This document shows positions 35,321 through 48,147 of a DNA stretch of 64,000 nucleotides, in pieces. The translations under genes and the position numbers were made by a program. The DNA comes from Conoideocrella luteorostrata (Eukaryota > Ascomycota > Sordariomycetes > Hypocreales > Clavicipitaceae). The stretch spans positions 1 through 64,000 of the forward strand of contig JASWJB010000217.1 of NCBI GenBank assembly GCA_032433595.1, read 5' to 3'. The notes below the pieces were generated by a model that had not been told where the DNA came from, did not search any database, and was given only the letters and a program-made list of their open reading frames with translations. How positions within the stretch are numbered: position 1 is the first letter of the stretch; each line of letters begins with the position of its first letter.

Positions 35321-35777
35321 TGTTACGACCCTGGCTAGCGGGCTGCAAGAAGGCCGGCCACGGGGCGCCAAGACCCCCACTGCCACACGTGACTATCGGA
35401 ACGGAACTGGGGATATTCCGTACAGAAACCATGGTTTACTCTAGGTTTGTCGTGAACCATTAGTAAACTATACGAAGAGTCACTACGGGTTCACCGTGAA
35501 CCAACGGTGAACCACTCAAAGACACTATAAAGGTTTACTTAGGTTCTAAGTGAACCTCCTACTATATAAGCACTACTAAATTACACTCTTTAGATATCTT
35601 AGATAATTAATCTTTAATAAGTTATTTAATTATTATAATTATTTATCTATATTTACTAATTATCTAAACTATTATAATATAATACCTTCTTGCTTAGAAT
35701 AAACAATGCCTTATAACCTTTACTAATATAAACTATAACTTAGGTTTATCCCTTAGGAACCTACTATAGCTATTATA
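35321..35777 (+). repeat. 5' LTR of the gypsy element
   Basis: 457 bp, starting TGTTACGACCCTGGCTAGCG. The first ~250 bp are nearly unmutated; from about 35580 the sequence falls to A+T. This is the mirror image of the 3' LTR, whose outer end is the spared part. Confidence 0.88.
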
Positions 35778-38700
35778 TATTAAAGACTCTTGTTTAAACT
35801 TATACTATATTACTCTAAGTAATACCTTATACTATTAATATAGCTCCTAACTCTAAGCATAAATTAAGCTCTAAAGAAAAAGAGAAGAATCCCTAAGATA
35901 CTATAGATATTAACTTTAATAATAAACATAATAATATAATTTAACTCCTTTAAAGTTAGATTAAATAAGCTAAATAATATATAAGCAAAATAGCTTAGTA
36001 TATATAAGAATAAGCTAATATATACTAGGGCTAGATTAATAAACTTAATAAACTTATTACCTTTACTATAAAGGGCAAGGACTTAGGAGAAATACTAAAG
36101 CCTATACTACTAGGATTATTTAATAGCACTATAAGTACCTTATAATTATTCCTTACCTAGCTTTAGGCTTACTTTATATATTTTCTAGTATAATTTAAGA
36201 ATAAGGTATCTAGGGTATAGTATACTATAGGTAAACTTACTAGACTAATACTCTCTTAGTTTAAACCTATATTATATAACTATATAGAAAACTCTTTTTT
36301 AGGAACTTATAAACTAAATATAGTTTATATTTTCTTATTTTATTAAGAATTTAAGAACTTTATTTATTAAATATTTAAAACTATAAATAAGAAATAAAAA
36401 GTAAAAAGTAAATTACAAAACCTATATTAAAAAGAATTAATATCTAAATATTCTATAATATTCTTATAAATTATCTCTAAACTCCTATAAAAATAAGCTT
36501 ATTTTATATTTATATACTATAAAAAATTTAAGGAAAAAGTTAAGAATAAACTCTATAAATTAAACTAACTAAATACTCTTATTAACTATATTAGTATTAT
36601 AGTATATATTAATAATAAATAGTATAAGTAACACTAAGAAAAGAATTAAGGTAGTAAAAACTAGTATAATAATATATAAAGAAACCTTAGTAACTAAGGT
36701 AAGTAATAATAAAAGCTTATTATATATATATATATTATTAATTTAGAATAAATAGATTTAAATACTATAAAGAAGTTTAATAAAGAAAAGGTAAAATACT
36801 ATAATTATAGAAAAAAGGGATATTTCTTAAGGGAATATAAATAACTTAAAAAGGAATAAAAGCTAGCTTTAAATAGTAAGAAATAACTTAATAATACTAA
36901 TATAAATATTAAATATTAAAACCTTAACTAGACTAAATATTATAATAATAACTATATTATATACCTTAGCGATAAATAAAGTAGCGGATAGTTTCTAAAA
37001 TAGCCTAAGAAAACTTTAGCTATAATTAGTAGGATTCCTTTACTAAAAGGGGAATAAAGAACTAAACCTTAATTAATTAAATAATAAACCTATTAAGAAA
37101 TCTAAATAAGAATAAATAAAGCATAATAAGTAGTAAAAGATAACCTTTAATAATAAGAAGAAGAAGCTATATAACTTCTTATGTAGCTACAAGGAAGGGC
37201 ACTAAGTGTTAATAACACTAGCTTATTTAACACTATAGATTAAGATTAAGATATACCTAAAGGCAGTAGTAGTAATAATAAGTCTAACTAAAACTATAAA
37301 ATATTATTATATAAAGAAAGTAATAAGAATAAATAAACTACCTTATAACTTAACGTAGAATATTATAATATATAATACTAAAATATTCTTATATAGATTA
37401 AACCTAAACCTCTTATGTTTAATTAAAAACAAACGTTTACTTAATACTAACCTATATTACAAGGAAAAGACATAGTAATCTTAATCCTAAGCAATAACTT
37501 TATAGTAATAGCTATAAGATTATAGGAACTATTAAGAGAATTTAGGGATAATTTATAAATATACCTATATTATAATAAATATTATTATATCTTATAGGCA
37601 TTATGCGTATACTTTAGATATAAAACGCATTTTTATACTAAGGTAAGACTAAATATTTTCCTAAAATAAATAATAAGCTATAAGATTATATAACTATACC
37701 TAGCCTATAAACTTAGAGAATAAAGAATAATACTCTAAAACAAGGAATATATTACTATCCTTAAACCTAACGTAAGTATATTATTATAGTACTAGAATAT
37801 AAGAGCATTAATACTATTATATAAAACAGATATATACTAAATATATATACTAAGAAAAGTAATTAAATAGTATTAAGAGGAAAAATATATTAATCCTTAA
37901 TAATATAAATAGTTACTAGGAATAAAAGCCTATAGAATAATTAACTATAATATATATAACCTACTATAATATCTAAAATACCTAGTAAATAAGGCAAGGG
38001 AATAGCATAAATAGTAATTTAAGACACCTAAAACATACTAAGACACAAGGTAGTTATTTAAGCTATATAAAAAGAATAACCCTATAGAAGCTAAAAAATT
38101 ATAATAATAAAACAAGAATTACTATAATAAATAATACTAATATAATATACAAAACTATTAGTAAAAATACACAGTAAACTATAAGAACTATTATTATAAT
38201 TAATACATAGAAATAAAACACTAAATATATATATAACTTATATATTTATATAAATAAAGAATAGGTTTTAAATAAGCTATTAAAAACAGTAATACTATAA
38301 AATAGTATAAGGAAATTAAAAGATAAATTAATAAAGAAACTATTCTAGATTTAAAAAACAAGGTACACTATCTATAAAAGGGCTATAGACTAGCTTAATA
38401 GAAAAGAAACTAATAACCTTATATAAAACTAATAATAATAAAATATAATATAAATTAATATTAAAAGCTAAGATCTTAAGATATTATGTAAAAGTACTTA
38501 TAAATAGTAGTGTAATAAGTAACTATATCTTACCTAGAGTTATTAATTATTACTAACTACTATAAAACACAAAAAGGGAACCCTATTAACTTTATAATAT
38601 TAAAGAAGAAACGTTTTCTTATAATAATAAAATAATTAATATAGAGATTCCTTACTTATTATTTATTATTTAAGGACACTTTAAAACTATTATATATAAT

Positions 38701-41700
38701 ATTATAAATATATTAAAATATAATATAGTCCTAGAATACCTATAGCTAAGGGAAAGTAACCTACTAATTAACTAAAGGACTAGCTATTTACGTTAAGATA
38801 ATAGCGTAAACTAATAGTATTAAAATAATTTAGAAGAAGTAAAATTTTATTATAACTTAGTTACTATAGAAATAAGCAAGATATATAAGGCAAAAGCTAA
38901 ACTTATAATAATAAAGACTATATTATAACCTAAAATATATTATAAATAAATAAAATTAAAGAATTATAAAATCTAAAGAGTTATTACTACTCTAAGGAAA
39001 AACCTTATATATATTAATAATATAATAAAAAAGCCTATAAAGACAGAAGAAAGTCTTAAAATAAAGAAAGAATAACTAAAGAATATCCTAAAGGAATACT
39101 AAAAGTATACTAAATTATTTTAAGAAGAACTTAATATAAAAGTACTAGAATATAGTAAATAAAATTATAAAATTATTCTAAAAAAAAAATATTAATAATA
39201 TTTAATAAAATCTATAGTTTTAATAAAAAGTAACTAAAGACACTATAGGAATATATTAATAAAATATTAGCTAAAAGCTATATATAAATATTAACTTTAG
39301 AAGTAAAATACCTTATTATATTTATACTAAAGAAAAATAAAAAGTTATAACTTATTATAAATTACTAATAACTTAATAATATTACTATTAAGGATTAAAT
39401 ACCCTTACTATTTATTACTAAATTATAAGATTAATTATATAAAATAAGTTAGTTTATAGCTTTTAATCTTAAAGAAGCTTATAACTTAATTTAAATTAAG
39501 AAAAGTAATAAATAAAAAATAGCCTTTAGAATAAAGTTTAAACTATTTAAATACTTAGTTATACTATTTAGACTTATAAATATACCTATAATATTCTAAA
39601 AAATAATTAATAATATACTATAAGAATACCTTAATATTTTTATAATTATATATTTTAATAATATCTTAATTTTCTTATAAAATCTTAAAGAATATAAGGA
39701 ATATATATATAAGGTTTTAGTAATACTTTAGAATATAAAGTTATTAGTAAAACTAAAGAAAAGTAAGTTTTATATATAAGAAATAAACTTCCTTAAATAT
39801 ATTATTTAACTTAATAAAATATAAATAAAAAAAATAAAAGTTAAAGCTATTAAAGAATAATTAATACTAAGAAATATTATAAAGGTATAGAGTTTCCTAG
39901 GGTTTATAAACTATTATTAATAATTTATAAAAAACTTTAGAAAAATTATAATATTATTATATAAACTTATAAAAAAAAATAAAACATAGGAATAAAGTAA
40001 TTTAGTATAAGAAGCTTTTAATAGTATTAAAAAACTAATACTCTTAGAACTTATTTTAGCTATATTTAATCTAGAAAAACTAGTAAAGCTAGAAACTAAT
40101 ATATTTAACTTTACACTAAGTGTATAAATTAAATAAAAAAATAATAATAAAAAGATATATTTAATAGCTTTTTATTTAAAAAAGCTATATAAAGCAGAAC
40201 TTAATTACTTTATTTATAATAAAGAATTCCTTATTATTATTAACTTCTTTAAGGAATTCTAATATTACTTATTAGGTATAAAACACTACGCTAAGGTCTA
40301 TATAAATTATAAGAATATTATATACTTTTCTATAATATAATAGTTAAATAAATAATAAATTTAATAAGTAAAATACCTCTTAGAATTTAATTATAAAATT
40401 ACTTATTAAAAGGGATTAAAAAACAATAAAGTAAATACTCTTAGTTAATAAAGTAATTATAATATAAAAATACTTATTATTAAAGAATAATTACTTAAGT
40501 TTAATACATAAGGAAATCTATAGTAATAATAGTTAAATATAATCTTTAAAGTAATATTAAATAATTTAGTATATTATTAAATACTATAATAGATAAAAGA
40601 TTATATTAAATATATTTAAGAAGTACCCCTAGAATATAATATAGAGTAATTAAAAGTATTATAATATAAAGAAAAAGTCTAAATATTACTAAAACTATAA
40701 AAAAAATATATAGAAATTCTATATATATACCTTACTTTAGGATATTAAGAGATATAAAAAATAATAAATAAAATACAATAAAGTTATAACTTCCTAGGAC
40801 TTAAGAAAGTTATATAAGAAGTAATTAAGAAATATATAAAATATACATAAAGTAAAGCCTTTAGGCATAAACCTTATAAATACTTATAATTACTTTAAGT
40901 ATTATAAAAGCCTTAGGAGTTTATTATATTTAACTATATTACTAAGTTACTACTATTTAAAGAACCCTTAATAAATATTAAATATAATAATATATTTATA
41001 GTTATAAATAAACTTATAAAATATAGCTACTTCTTATTATTTAGAGAAGTAAGTAACACAAAAGAACTAGCTTATATGTTTCTATAAATAATTATAAGTA
41101 ACTATAAATTACTAAAAGAAATTATTTTAGATAAAGAAACTATATTTACCTTTAACTTTTAGCAAGCCTTAATAGTATAATTAGGAATAAAATATAAGCT
41201 TAGTATAGTATATTACCTATAAACTAATAAATAAACTAAAAAATTAAACTAAATGTTAGAATAGTACCTTTAATATTATATTAATTATAATTAAAACAAT
41301 TAAGTAAAAAAATTACTAATAGCTTAATTAGCTTATAATAGTATAGTTATAAAATCTATAAAAACATTACTAATATACGTAAATTATAAATATAATCTAG
41401 AAGTTTTTAGAACGCTTATATAAGGGCTAAACATAAAGAAAGCTATACTAAATATAGAAAATATATAGAAACTTTATAAAAAAATAAGAAAAAAACTTAA
41501 ATTTATTTATATTAAAATATAAAAGTATTATAACTAAAAAAGATTAAAGGGACTAATTTTCTTAGAAAGGGATATAGTTTACTTACTTTAATAAAATATT
41601 AAGATAATATATTTAAGTAATAAATTAAATTATAAAAAATTAAAACTCTTTAAGGTAAAATAATAAATTTTAGAGAATAATTATAAACTCTTATTACTAA

Positions 41701-42787
41701 TAATAATATAAATACACTTAATATTTTATATTTTACTCCTTAAACTAACACTAAAAAACACACTAGCTAAAGAAGACATTAAAGTCTTAAATAAAATAAA
41801 ATATAAAGTAAAATAAATAAGGGATATATAAATAAAAGGGAAATAATAATAATACTTTATTAAATAAAAAGGATATAAATTAAAAGAAAACACATAAGAA
41901 CTAGTTTAAAATTTAAGAAACTATAAGGCTATAATATAATAATTTAACTAAAGAATAAGTACTATAATAGTATACTAGGGACCTTTGCGCCTATATCTTA
42001 TAAAATAAACTCTTAGTCTAGGATACTAATACCTCCCTACTCTTATATATTATAGGTAGCTATAGACTCTTATTACTATACCCTTATAAGCTTAGTTTAA
42101 TAAGCCTTTTCTTCTTACTTCTTTATTTTCTTTAACTCCTCTAAAGAATTTATTTCTTATTATATTATTATAATACCCTTATTATAAAGCTAATGTTTTA
42201 TGTAATAAAGTTATAAGAAATAATTAAAAGCTTTATCTATATTTTACTACACTCTTTATATAATTTTTTCTTATTTTTGCTAGTGTCTCTCTTATTTACA
42301 CTAATATTACTAATACTTAATTATTAACTCTTTAGTAAGTTTCTTTTTATAATTAAGGTAATAAAGTTCTTTATTAATACGCTAAACTAAGGAAAATAGT
42401 TAAATTAAAACTAAATAAATAAGAAGGAAAAACATATACTATTTACTATTTACGTAGGGTTATTGTTATAAGAATAACTTAAGGAATAGCATAAGGAATA
42501 ATAATTAATGCTCTCTATAGCTATATAAGCTAAACCTCTTCTTTTATAATAAGAATATAAAGGGATTTTAAACCCTTGCTTATAAATAAACGCAGAAGTA
42601 GTAGCGTGGTTAATAGTAGATTTTAATTTTACTTAGGTTTTCTTTATATAGTTAAGCATAATATAAAAAGTATATCTCTAAAAGATATAAGAAGAAGGAA
42701 AACTTATAGAATAAACTAAATAGGTAGTAACCTATTTATGAAATAATATTAGGTCTTAAGGATAAGACTATTAAGAGGGGGATATTA

Positions 42788-43244
42788 TATTATAACCCTA
42801 GCTAGCGGGCTATAAGAAGGCTAGCTATAGGGCGCTAAAACCCCTACTGCTATATATAACTATTAGAACAAAACTAGGGATATTCTGTATAGAAACTATA
42901 GTTTACTCTAGGTTTATTATAAACTATTAGTAAACTATATAAAGAGTTACTATAAGTTTACCGTAAACTAACGGTAAATTACTTAAAGACACTATAAAGG
43001 TTTACTTAGGTTCTAAGTGAACCTCCTACTATATAAGCATTACTAAATTACACTCTTTAGATATCTTAGATAGTTAGTCTTTAATAAGTTATTTAATTAT
43101 TACAATTGTTTATCTGTATTTACTAATTATCTAAACTATTGCGACGTAACACCTCTTTGCTTAGAACAAACGACGCCCTGTAACCTCTGCTAACATAAAC
43201 CACGACTTAGGTTTATCCCTTGGGAACCCACCACAGCCGTCACA
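42788..43244 (+). repeat. 3' LTR of the gypsy element
   Basis: Aligns end to end with the 5' LTR. Its inner two-thirds are RIP-mutated, whereas about 43130-43244 (ending gccgtcaca) keep normal composition. A five-base tatta duplication at the inner edge means the LTR could begin at 42783, directly after the polypurine tract. Confidence 0.85.
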
Positions 43245-44736
43245 AATTAGTATATAAATTACATAAAGTATAATTTAATTAACTAGGTTATTTTTAATAA
43301 ATAAAGTATATTTAGCTAATTCTTAAAAGAAAAATATTTATTAATTAAAGGCGCTTATATATAATTAACACTACTAGCTTTTAATTTAAATATTTTATAT
43401 ACTAGGTTTATATATATAATAAAAGGTTATTTAATTCCCTTAGGTAAATAAATATTAATTTTTAGTAGTATTATTATAAAAAAGATAAGCTAATTTAGTA
43501 ATAGCTAAAGTTACTTAAGCTACTACTTATAGTAAAGTTTTAATACTATAATTAAATCTTATAAAAAAGGGCTATATTCTAAGGCACTTAATAGTAGTAA
43601 GATACTACTTAAGAGTACTTATTACTATTATAATAAAATAACTATAATAAAACTAAATAATATAGCGTAAATATATATTAATATATATATATATTTAGAT
43701 TTTAAATTATTTTAATTTTTTATACTTATTTAAATACTAAAGAAAATTTAAACTAAGGACTTAAAAATTAATATAATATTATATATTACTCTCTTAATAC
43801 TTTTATACTTTTTTTAGTAAAATAGTTTAATAATAGTTATAAAGGTAATTTTAAGAGATTAAAATTTAACCTTTTTATTATATATAATTATATAAATAAC
43901 TATAACTAAATCCTTAAATAATAAATAAATATTAAAGATTTTTCTTAAGAAATTAAATTACTTTTAAAAGAGTTTAATTTTATTTTTTTAAAAAAATAAA
44001 AATATTTTTTTATTTTATTTTATTAATAAATCTTATAAATAATATATAATATATATAGAATATTATTATAATTTTATAAATCTTAAAGTATTAATTAATC
44101 TAAGTATTTATAAAAAAAAAAGTAAAACTAAATATATTTAATTAATTAATTAATAATATATATATTTTATTACTATATTAATCCCTATTAAGAAAGCTAT
44201 ATCTTTAGTGTTTATAGGCTAATTATTTATTAACCTTATTAATTAAGAATTAAATTAATAATAGTGTAAATAAATTTAATTAAAATATTTTATATAAATA
44301 ATTTAAAAATATCTTTATATAAAGGTCTTAAGCTTCTTAAAGCTTTATAAATATATAAAAGCCCTTATAATAAAAGCTTATATTATAATATTTAAAGGCT
44401 AATAGCTTATTTATTTTATTTTAAAAAGAAACTAGTTAACTTAACTTAAAATTTCCTTATAGTTTAAGCTATTTTATAAAAACTAATGTATATTATCTTA
44501 TAAGCTATTAAGATTAAAAGGATATAGTAATAACGCTATAATTATAATAGTTTTAATTTAATAATTATAAAATAATTTAGTAATACTTAAGAACTAATTT
44601 AAAAATAATTTAAATATAAGTCTTTAAAGGAAATAAAAGATAATTATTATTATTTTTTATATTTAAATATTTTTTAGGATTTAATAAAAATATATATATG
44701 AATTAATTCTAATGGAAAACGTGGTAACCCTAACTT

Positions 44737-44796
44737 CAAAAATGCACAAAGCGGGGTTGGCGGTTTCTTGCGGAGCTTAGCTAATGTGCGACCGTA
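44737..44796 (-). repeat. Right terminal inverted repeat
   Basis: Reverse complement of the left 60-bp end with two mismatches. The A+T-rich interior begins within about 30 bp of it. The direct CAAGTC duplication follows at 44797-44802. Confidence 0.88.
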
Positions 44797-45435
44797 CAAG
44801 TCCGTCAAGCTCTGCCCCGTTGTAAACTGCGCAAGGGGCGGCTCTCCGTTCTTGCCAGCCACACCCACGCATGAGTTGGTGCTGCGGTTGTACCATGCGT
44901 ATTCTTCATCAGCCGTTGTAAAGGAGGGGAAGAAGGCTGCAATGGTGGCGGCGCTGGGTACCGGATTGAGGATGGTCGACTGCACCTTGTGTATTGGCCG
45001 TGCCACCCGGGGTCCAGGCTTTGGGCCGTTCCCGACAGAACCATCTTGCGAAAGATGTCGGGCGCATCGAGCGCAGCTTGTTGTTACGATGTACCCACCC
45101 ATGCTGAATCCTAGGACATCAATATGTGTACTGCCGCCAAGGAGCGAGGGCATCAATCCATTGAGAAAAGCCAGGAGGTTGACGGCAACCCCCCGGATGC
45201 TTGGAGCGACAGGGCCGCTGCCGTGGCCAACGCCCGCGTAGTCGTACGTGATAAGTTGGCGGCCGGTGGAAGTGAGGTTGTTGATTAGTTCCCGGTCCGA
45301 AGTGTCGATAGTGGCGCGGACGTGATTGACCATAAGAAGAGGGGGAGACTCGGAGGACGCATCACGATTGCCGATCAGACGGTAGGCATATTTGATGTCG
45401 TGGGCGTCCAGGTACAAGGTCTTCGCTGCCTCCTA
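44797..45435 (-). pseudogene. Alpha/beta hydrolase, N-terminal half (split gene, part 1)
   Basis: Catalytic N-terminal half of a ~280-residue serine hydrolase. Visible blocks: LYLDAHDIKYAYRLIG, LLMVNHVRATIDT (oxyanion-hole strand), QLITYDYAGVGHGSG, then the nucleophile elbow GFSMGGYI with the catalytic Ser. After the elbow one extra A (near 45085) shifts the frame for about 20 codons (ALDAPDIFRKMVLSGT is readable in the second frame). A lost G near 45030 then restores it, so GPKPGPRVARPIHKV and FTTGQSLTDL are in the first frame. The N-terminus has a TAG where CAG is expected and no clear ATG. The gene continues at 31310-30981 beyond the inserted element. Confidence 0.8.
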
Positions 45436-46148
45436 CGTAGACACAATGGTCGTCCTTGGGCACAACGTAGTATAGAGATAAGAAGGAGGGGGAGGGTCGT
45501 CACCTGCAAGTCGTGCCCAGGAAGTCTGTCACACAACAGGAACTAGCTCTTTTGCGGAGCGACCATAACCACTTATATTCTTCGTGACGAAGTTATATAG
45601 GCGGTCCTCGAGCCAATCCAAGCACTCACGGTGGGGATTTGTGAGGAAGGTTCATTTGTATACTCCGTATTCGGGCTAGAATTAATTCACTGCCATTTCC
45701 CCTTCCTCGGCTCACAGCTGATTGGTGTTCTTGCCCTTGTCTCGGCAGAAAGTCACATACTGAAAAAACAATTTATAATTTCATTGTTTCCAGGTGACCT
45801 CTGTTCCTTGACGATGCATGTCCGATGTTGACCAAGTCCGTCCGGGAGACTTTTAGGCAGTTTGGGTTATAAGTAGATAAGCAACGCAATAACTGCTAAA
45901 CTCTTTCCGGCTAGGGAAAACGAGATGCCGCCGCTAAGAACACGCTAAGATACACAATCCCGCCAAGATCCGCAAATCTCCGCAATAGCCCGACCATTTG
46001 CTGGCTTAGTCGGTACAAATCTTGGAGAGTCCGTCCGCCCGCATTAGGCGTCGAAAGCCAAAGCTAATATCAACCTTTCCTTCCCTGCAAGATGCGCCGA
46101 TGCCACGCAGTCGGCGTAGCTTCTTTGCCATATTTTTTGTCGCAGGGT
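45436..46148. promoter_or_regulatory. Divergent intergenic region
   Basis: Separates the split hydrolase (-) from the Zn2Cys6 regulator (+). I see no repeat or additional gene. Two upstream ATGs (46092 and others) are in frame with the regulator but add no zinc-cluster sequence. Confidence 0.35.
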
Positions 46149-48147
46149 ATGGCGTCGAGATCAGGGACCCCCAATATGGCGAAAGCCTCGTGCTTCCACT
46201 GCCGTCATAGCAAGCGCCGCTGCGATAAGACGCTGCCGACCTGCCAGTTATGCCGCCGCAAAGGTCTTCAATGCCGCTATCCCCGCCGGCGTGGCCAAAG
46301 GTCCGCCTCGCCTCAAGACATGTCCGATACCCATGATGAAGCTACGACCACGAGCAGGGCTCCCACCCACCATCAGAGAACAAGCTCCGTAGCCAGCCCC
46401 ATAAGAGTTGGCCAGGCCGGACAGACGACCCCGACGACTCTGACAGCAGCATTCGCCGCCACATCGGCCATTCGTTTCTTGGCGCCTGACTTGTTCAGCG
46501 AGCTTCGTCTCCAGATTCCTCGGCTGGAATGGGACGTTCCCGCGGACATAGCCCTCCACCTGGGGGGCCGCCAGCAGATACATGATGTAACTGTTGCGTT
46601 CCTCAGACTGACGCGACCCTGGATGCCCGTCGTCAGCGGGAAACGCCACTTGGCAGCAGTCTTGAACCCGCTGCTAGCCCCATTGCAGCGCCCAAGGGCC
46701 TTGCTGACCCTGTGCATGAAGCTGTGCTGCCTCTCTGTCGACGACAGGATTCGCAACGAGGGACGGCACCCTTTATATTTGCTCGTCAAACAAATATATG
46801 CGGAGGTGGAGAGAGTGGAGGAGCCTTGTCTCGAGGTAATGCAGGCGGCTCTATTCATCGCTGTGTTTGAAATGGGAGATGCAATCTATCCGGCTGCCCA
46901 CCTCACAGTTGGAGCGCTGATACGGTATGGTATCGCTATGGGCATGGATAAGATCAATCTTGACAGAATGGGCGCCGGCGCCGCTGCTGGCGCGACAGCA
47001 GGTGCATCGTGGCTGGACATCGAGGAGATGCGAAGGGTATGGTGGGGAGCCCTGATCTTGGACCGGTACGTGTTCTGCATCTGCTTTGTTTGATACACGG
47101 GCACGACTGTCCCCGGTCCGTCCATTCCATGACTGCAATGCGCTGGCGGACTGACGTCTATCTTCCCGCGTACAGGTTGCTCAATGTTTCCCATCCCTCC
47201 TGGAGCTTAGCCAGCGCTGATCCAGTATTCGAAGATTTTTTACCTGTTGACGATGAGTCCTTCCATAATGCTGTAAGTCCGCCATCGCCATCGCTAGTTT
47301 TTAATCCTGTCTCGCCCAAATCTCATCTGACTCAACAATCTTTTACATAGACATCCACGCCAGAGGACGCGACGCGGATATCTGAGGCGTTCGGCTTCAA
47401 ATTGGGATCCTATGCACGTATGTGCCAGGCCACATACCTAATTAGCAAGGCACTTGCACTCACTCACAGGCCATCCTACTATAATACCGAAAATTCAGCA
47501 CTAAGCCCATCAAGTGATGCAGTGCAGCTCTGTCGCACGCTTGAAGCGCTAGTCCGTGCCAACGAGTTCGAGGTCACAACTCGCAAACTCGCCTTTTGCA
47601 GCCAAAGCACCATCTCGTACATGTGAGTCAACCCGGTCCACAATTCGATGTCGTGGGAAGAACCCTCAGCTTCCGTAGCTGAAATGTGGAATACTGAAGT
47701 TTTGCAGTGGCGTTTTACTGCTGCAGGAGCACCATTGGGAGGAGACAAGCCTTGATTTTACGCCAGGGGCGAAGCGGAATGCCTTCACCGAGACGCATTC
47801 CGCTCTGGAGACCCTCGATCGCATCTCGATGAGAATGCGCGGAGCCGGGCACGGCGGACAGCGAGATCTCGAGAGTGGCCATTGTACCCCGTTCTTTGTC
47901 GACCTGGTATATCGAGCTTTGTCGGCGCTGATGGTAATCGGACGAGGCCAAGATGCGACGGACATGCAAGACAAGAAGGAATCGCTCAAGTGGCTACTCT
48001 CGCACACGCGCAAGCGTTGGCCACTCGTCGGTAGGTATCTAAATCCTGGCCCTCTTTATGTGTAATTATTGACACGGGAAAGGTGTCTACGAGAAAATTT
48101 TAGCAGTTAAGGAGGCTATGGCGGTAGCAGAAGCCGCGTCGGGGTAA
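46149..48147 (+). CDS. Zn2Cys6 fungal transcription factor
   Basis: A nuclear regulator with an N-terminal binuclear zinc cluster and a fungal-specific middle-homology domain; often such genes control the cluster they sit in. Exons 46149-47065, 47176-47272, 47351-47622, 47708-48030 and 48083-48147 all join in phase to about 557 residues. Zinc cluster: CFHCRHSKRRCDKTLPTCQL plus CRRKGLQC, the CX2CX6CX5CX2CX6C spacing, followed by a basic RYPRRRGQR linker. The middle-homology region includes AALFIAVFEMGDA and IEEMRRVWWGALILDR. An in-frame ATG at 46092 is an alternative start. No lesions are seen. It lies between the broken hydrolase and a gene-poor repeat zone, and its targets are unknown. Confidence 0.88.

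Larger units (their letters stand above)
35316..43249 (+). mobile_element. Ty3/gypsy chromodomain LTR retrotransposon, RIP-destroyed
   Basis: The element spans 35321-43244 between AATTA duplications (35316-35320 and 43245-43249). Through the mutations, translated plus-strand segments still show, in order, a CCHC-knuckle-like motif near 36790-36840, reverse transcriptase and RNase H stretches around 39400-40400, integrase-like sequence near 40800-41300 and a chromodomain-like YFIK-KGYK segment near 41850. A purine-rich tract (aagaggggga) lies just before the 3' LTR. Every frame is riddled with stops, and most former C and G positions are T or A. It is inserted in the TIR element and is therefore younger than it. 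Confidence 0.85.
31311..44796. mobile_element. 13.5-kb TIR element, RIP-mutated, with a nested retrotransposon
   Basis: Ends are 60-bp inverted repeats (31311-31370 and 44737-44796) that differ at two positions and begin TACGGT(G/C)GCACATTAGC. A 6-bp duplication flanks them. Inside, next to the left end, is a 20-bp tandem array. From about 31700 to 44700 the sequence is almost all A+T, dense in TA steps and stop codons, with no open frame above 60 codons, as heavy RIP would leave it. A gypsy element is nested at 35321-43244. Without that, the host element would be about 5.6 kb. No transposase can be read, so I cannot name the superfamily. The TIR length and 6-bp duplication fit a cut-and-paste DNA transposon; a large cargo element is an alternative. 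Confidence 0.8.

Noticed and set aside
31700..44700. Insertion of mitochondrial DNA, suggested by extreme A+T content
   Set aside because: The block holds paired LTRs, target duplications and a recognisable order of gypsy domains, and its TA-rich transitions fit RIP.
31311..44796. Starship-type giant cargo element
   Set aside because: No readable tyrosine-recombinase captain gene is seen at either end, and the long inverted ends with short total length fit a DNA transposon better. The RIP damage prevents a firm exclusion.
46248..46858. Minus-strand frames of 133 and 161 codons
   Set aside because: They are antisense to the Zn2Cys6 regulator's first exon and show no recognisable family sequence.
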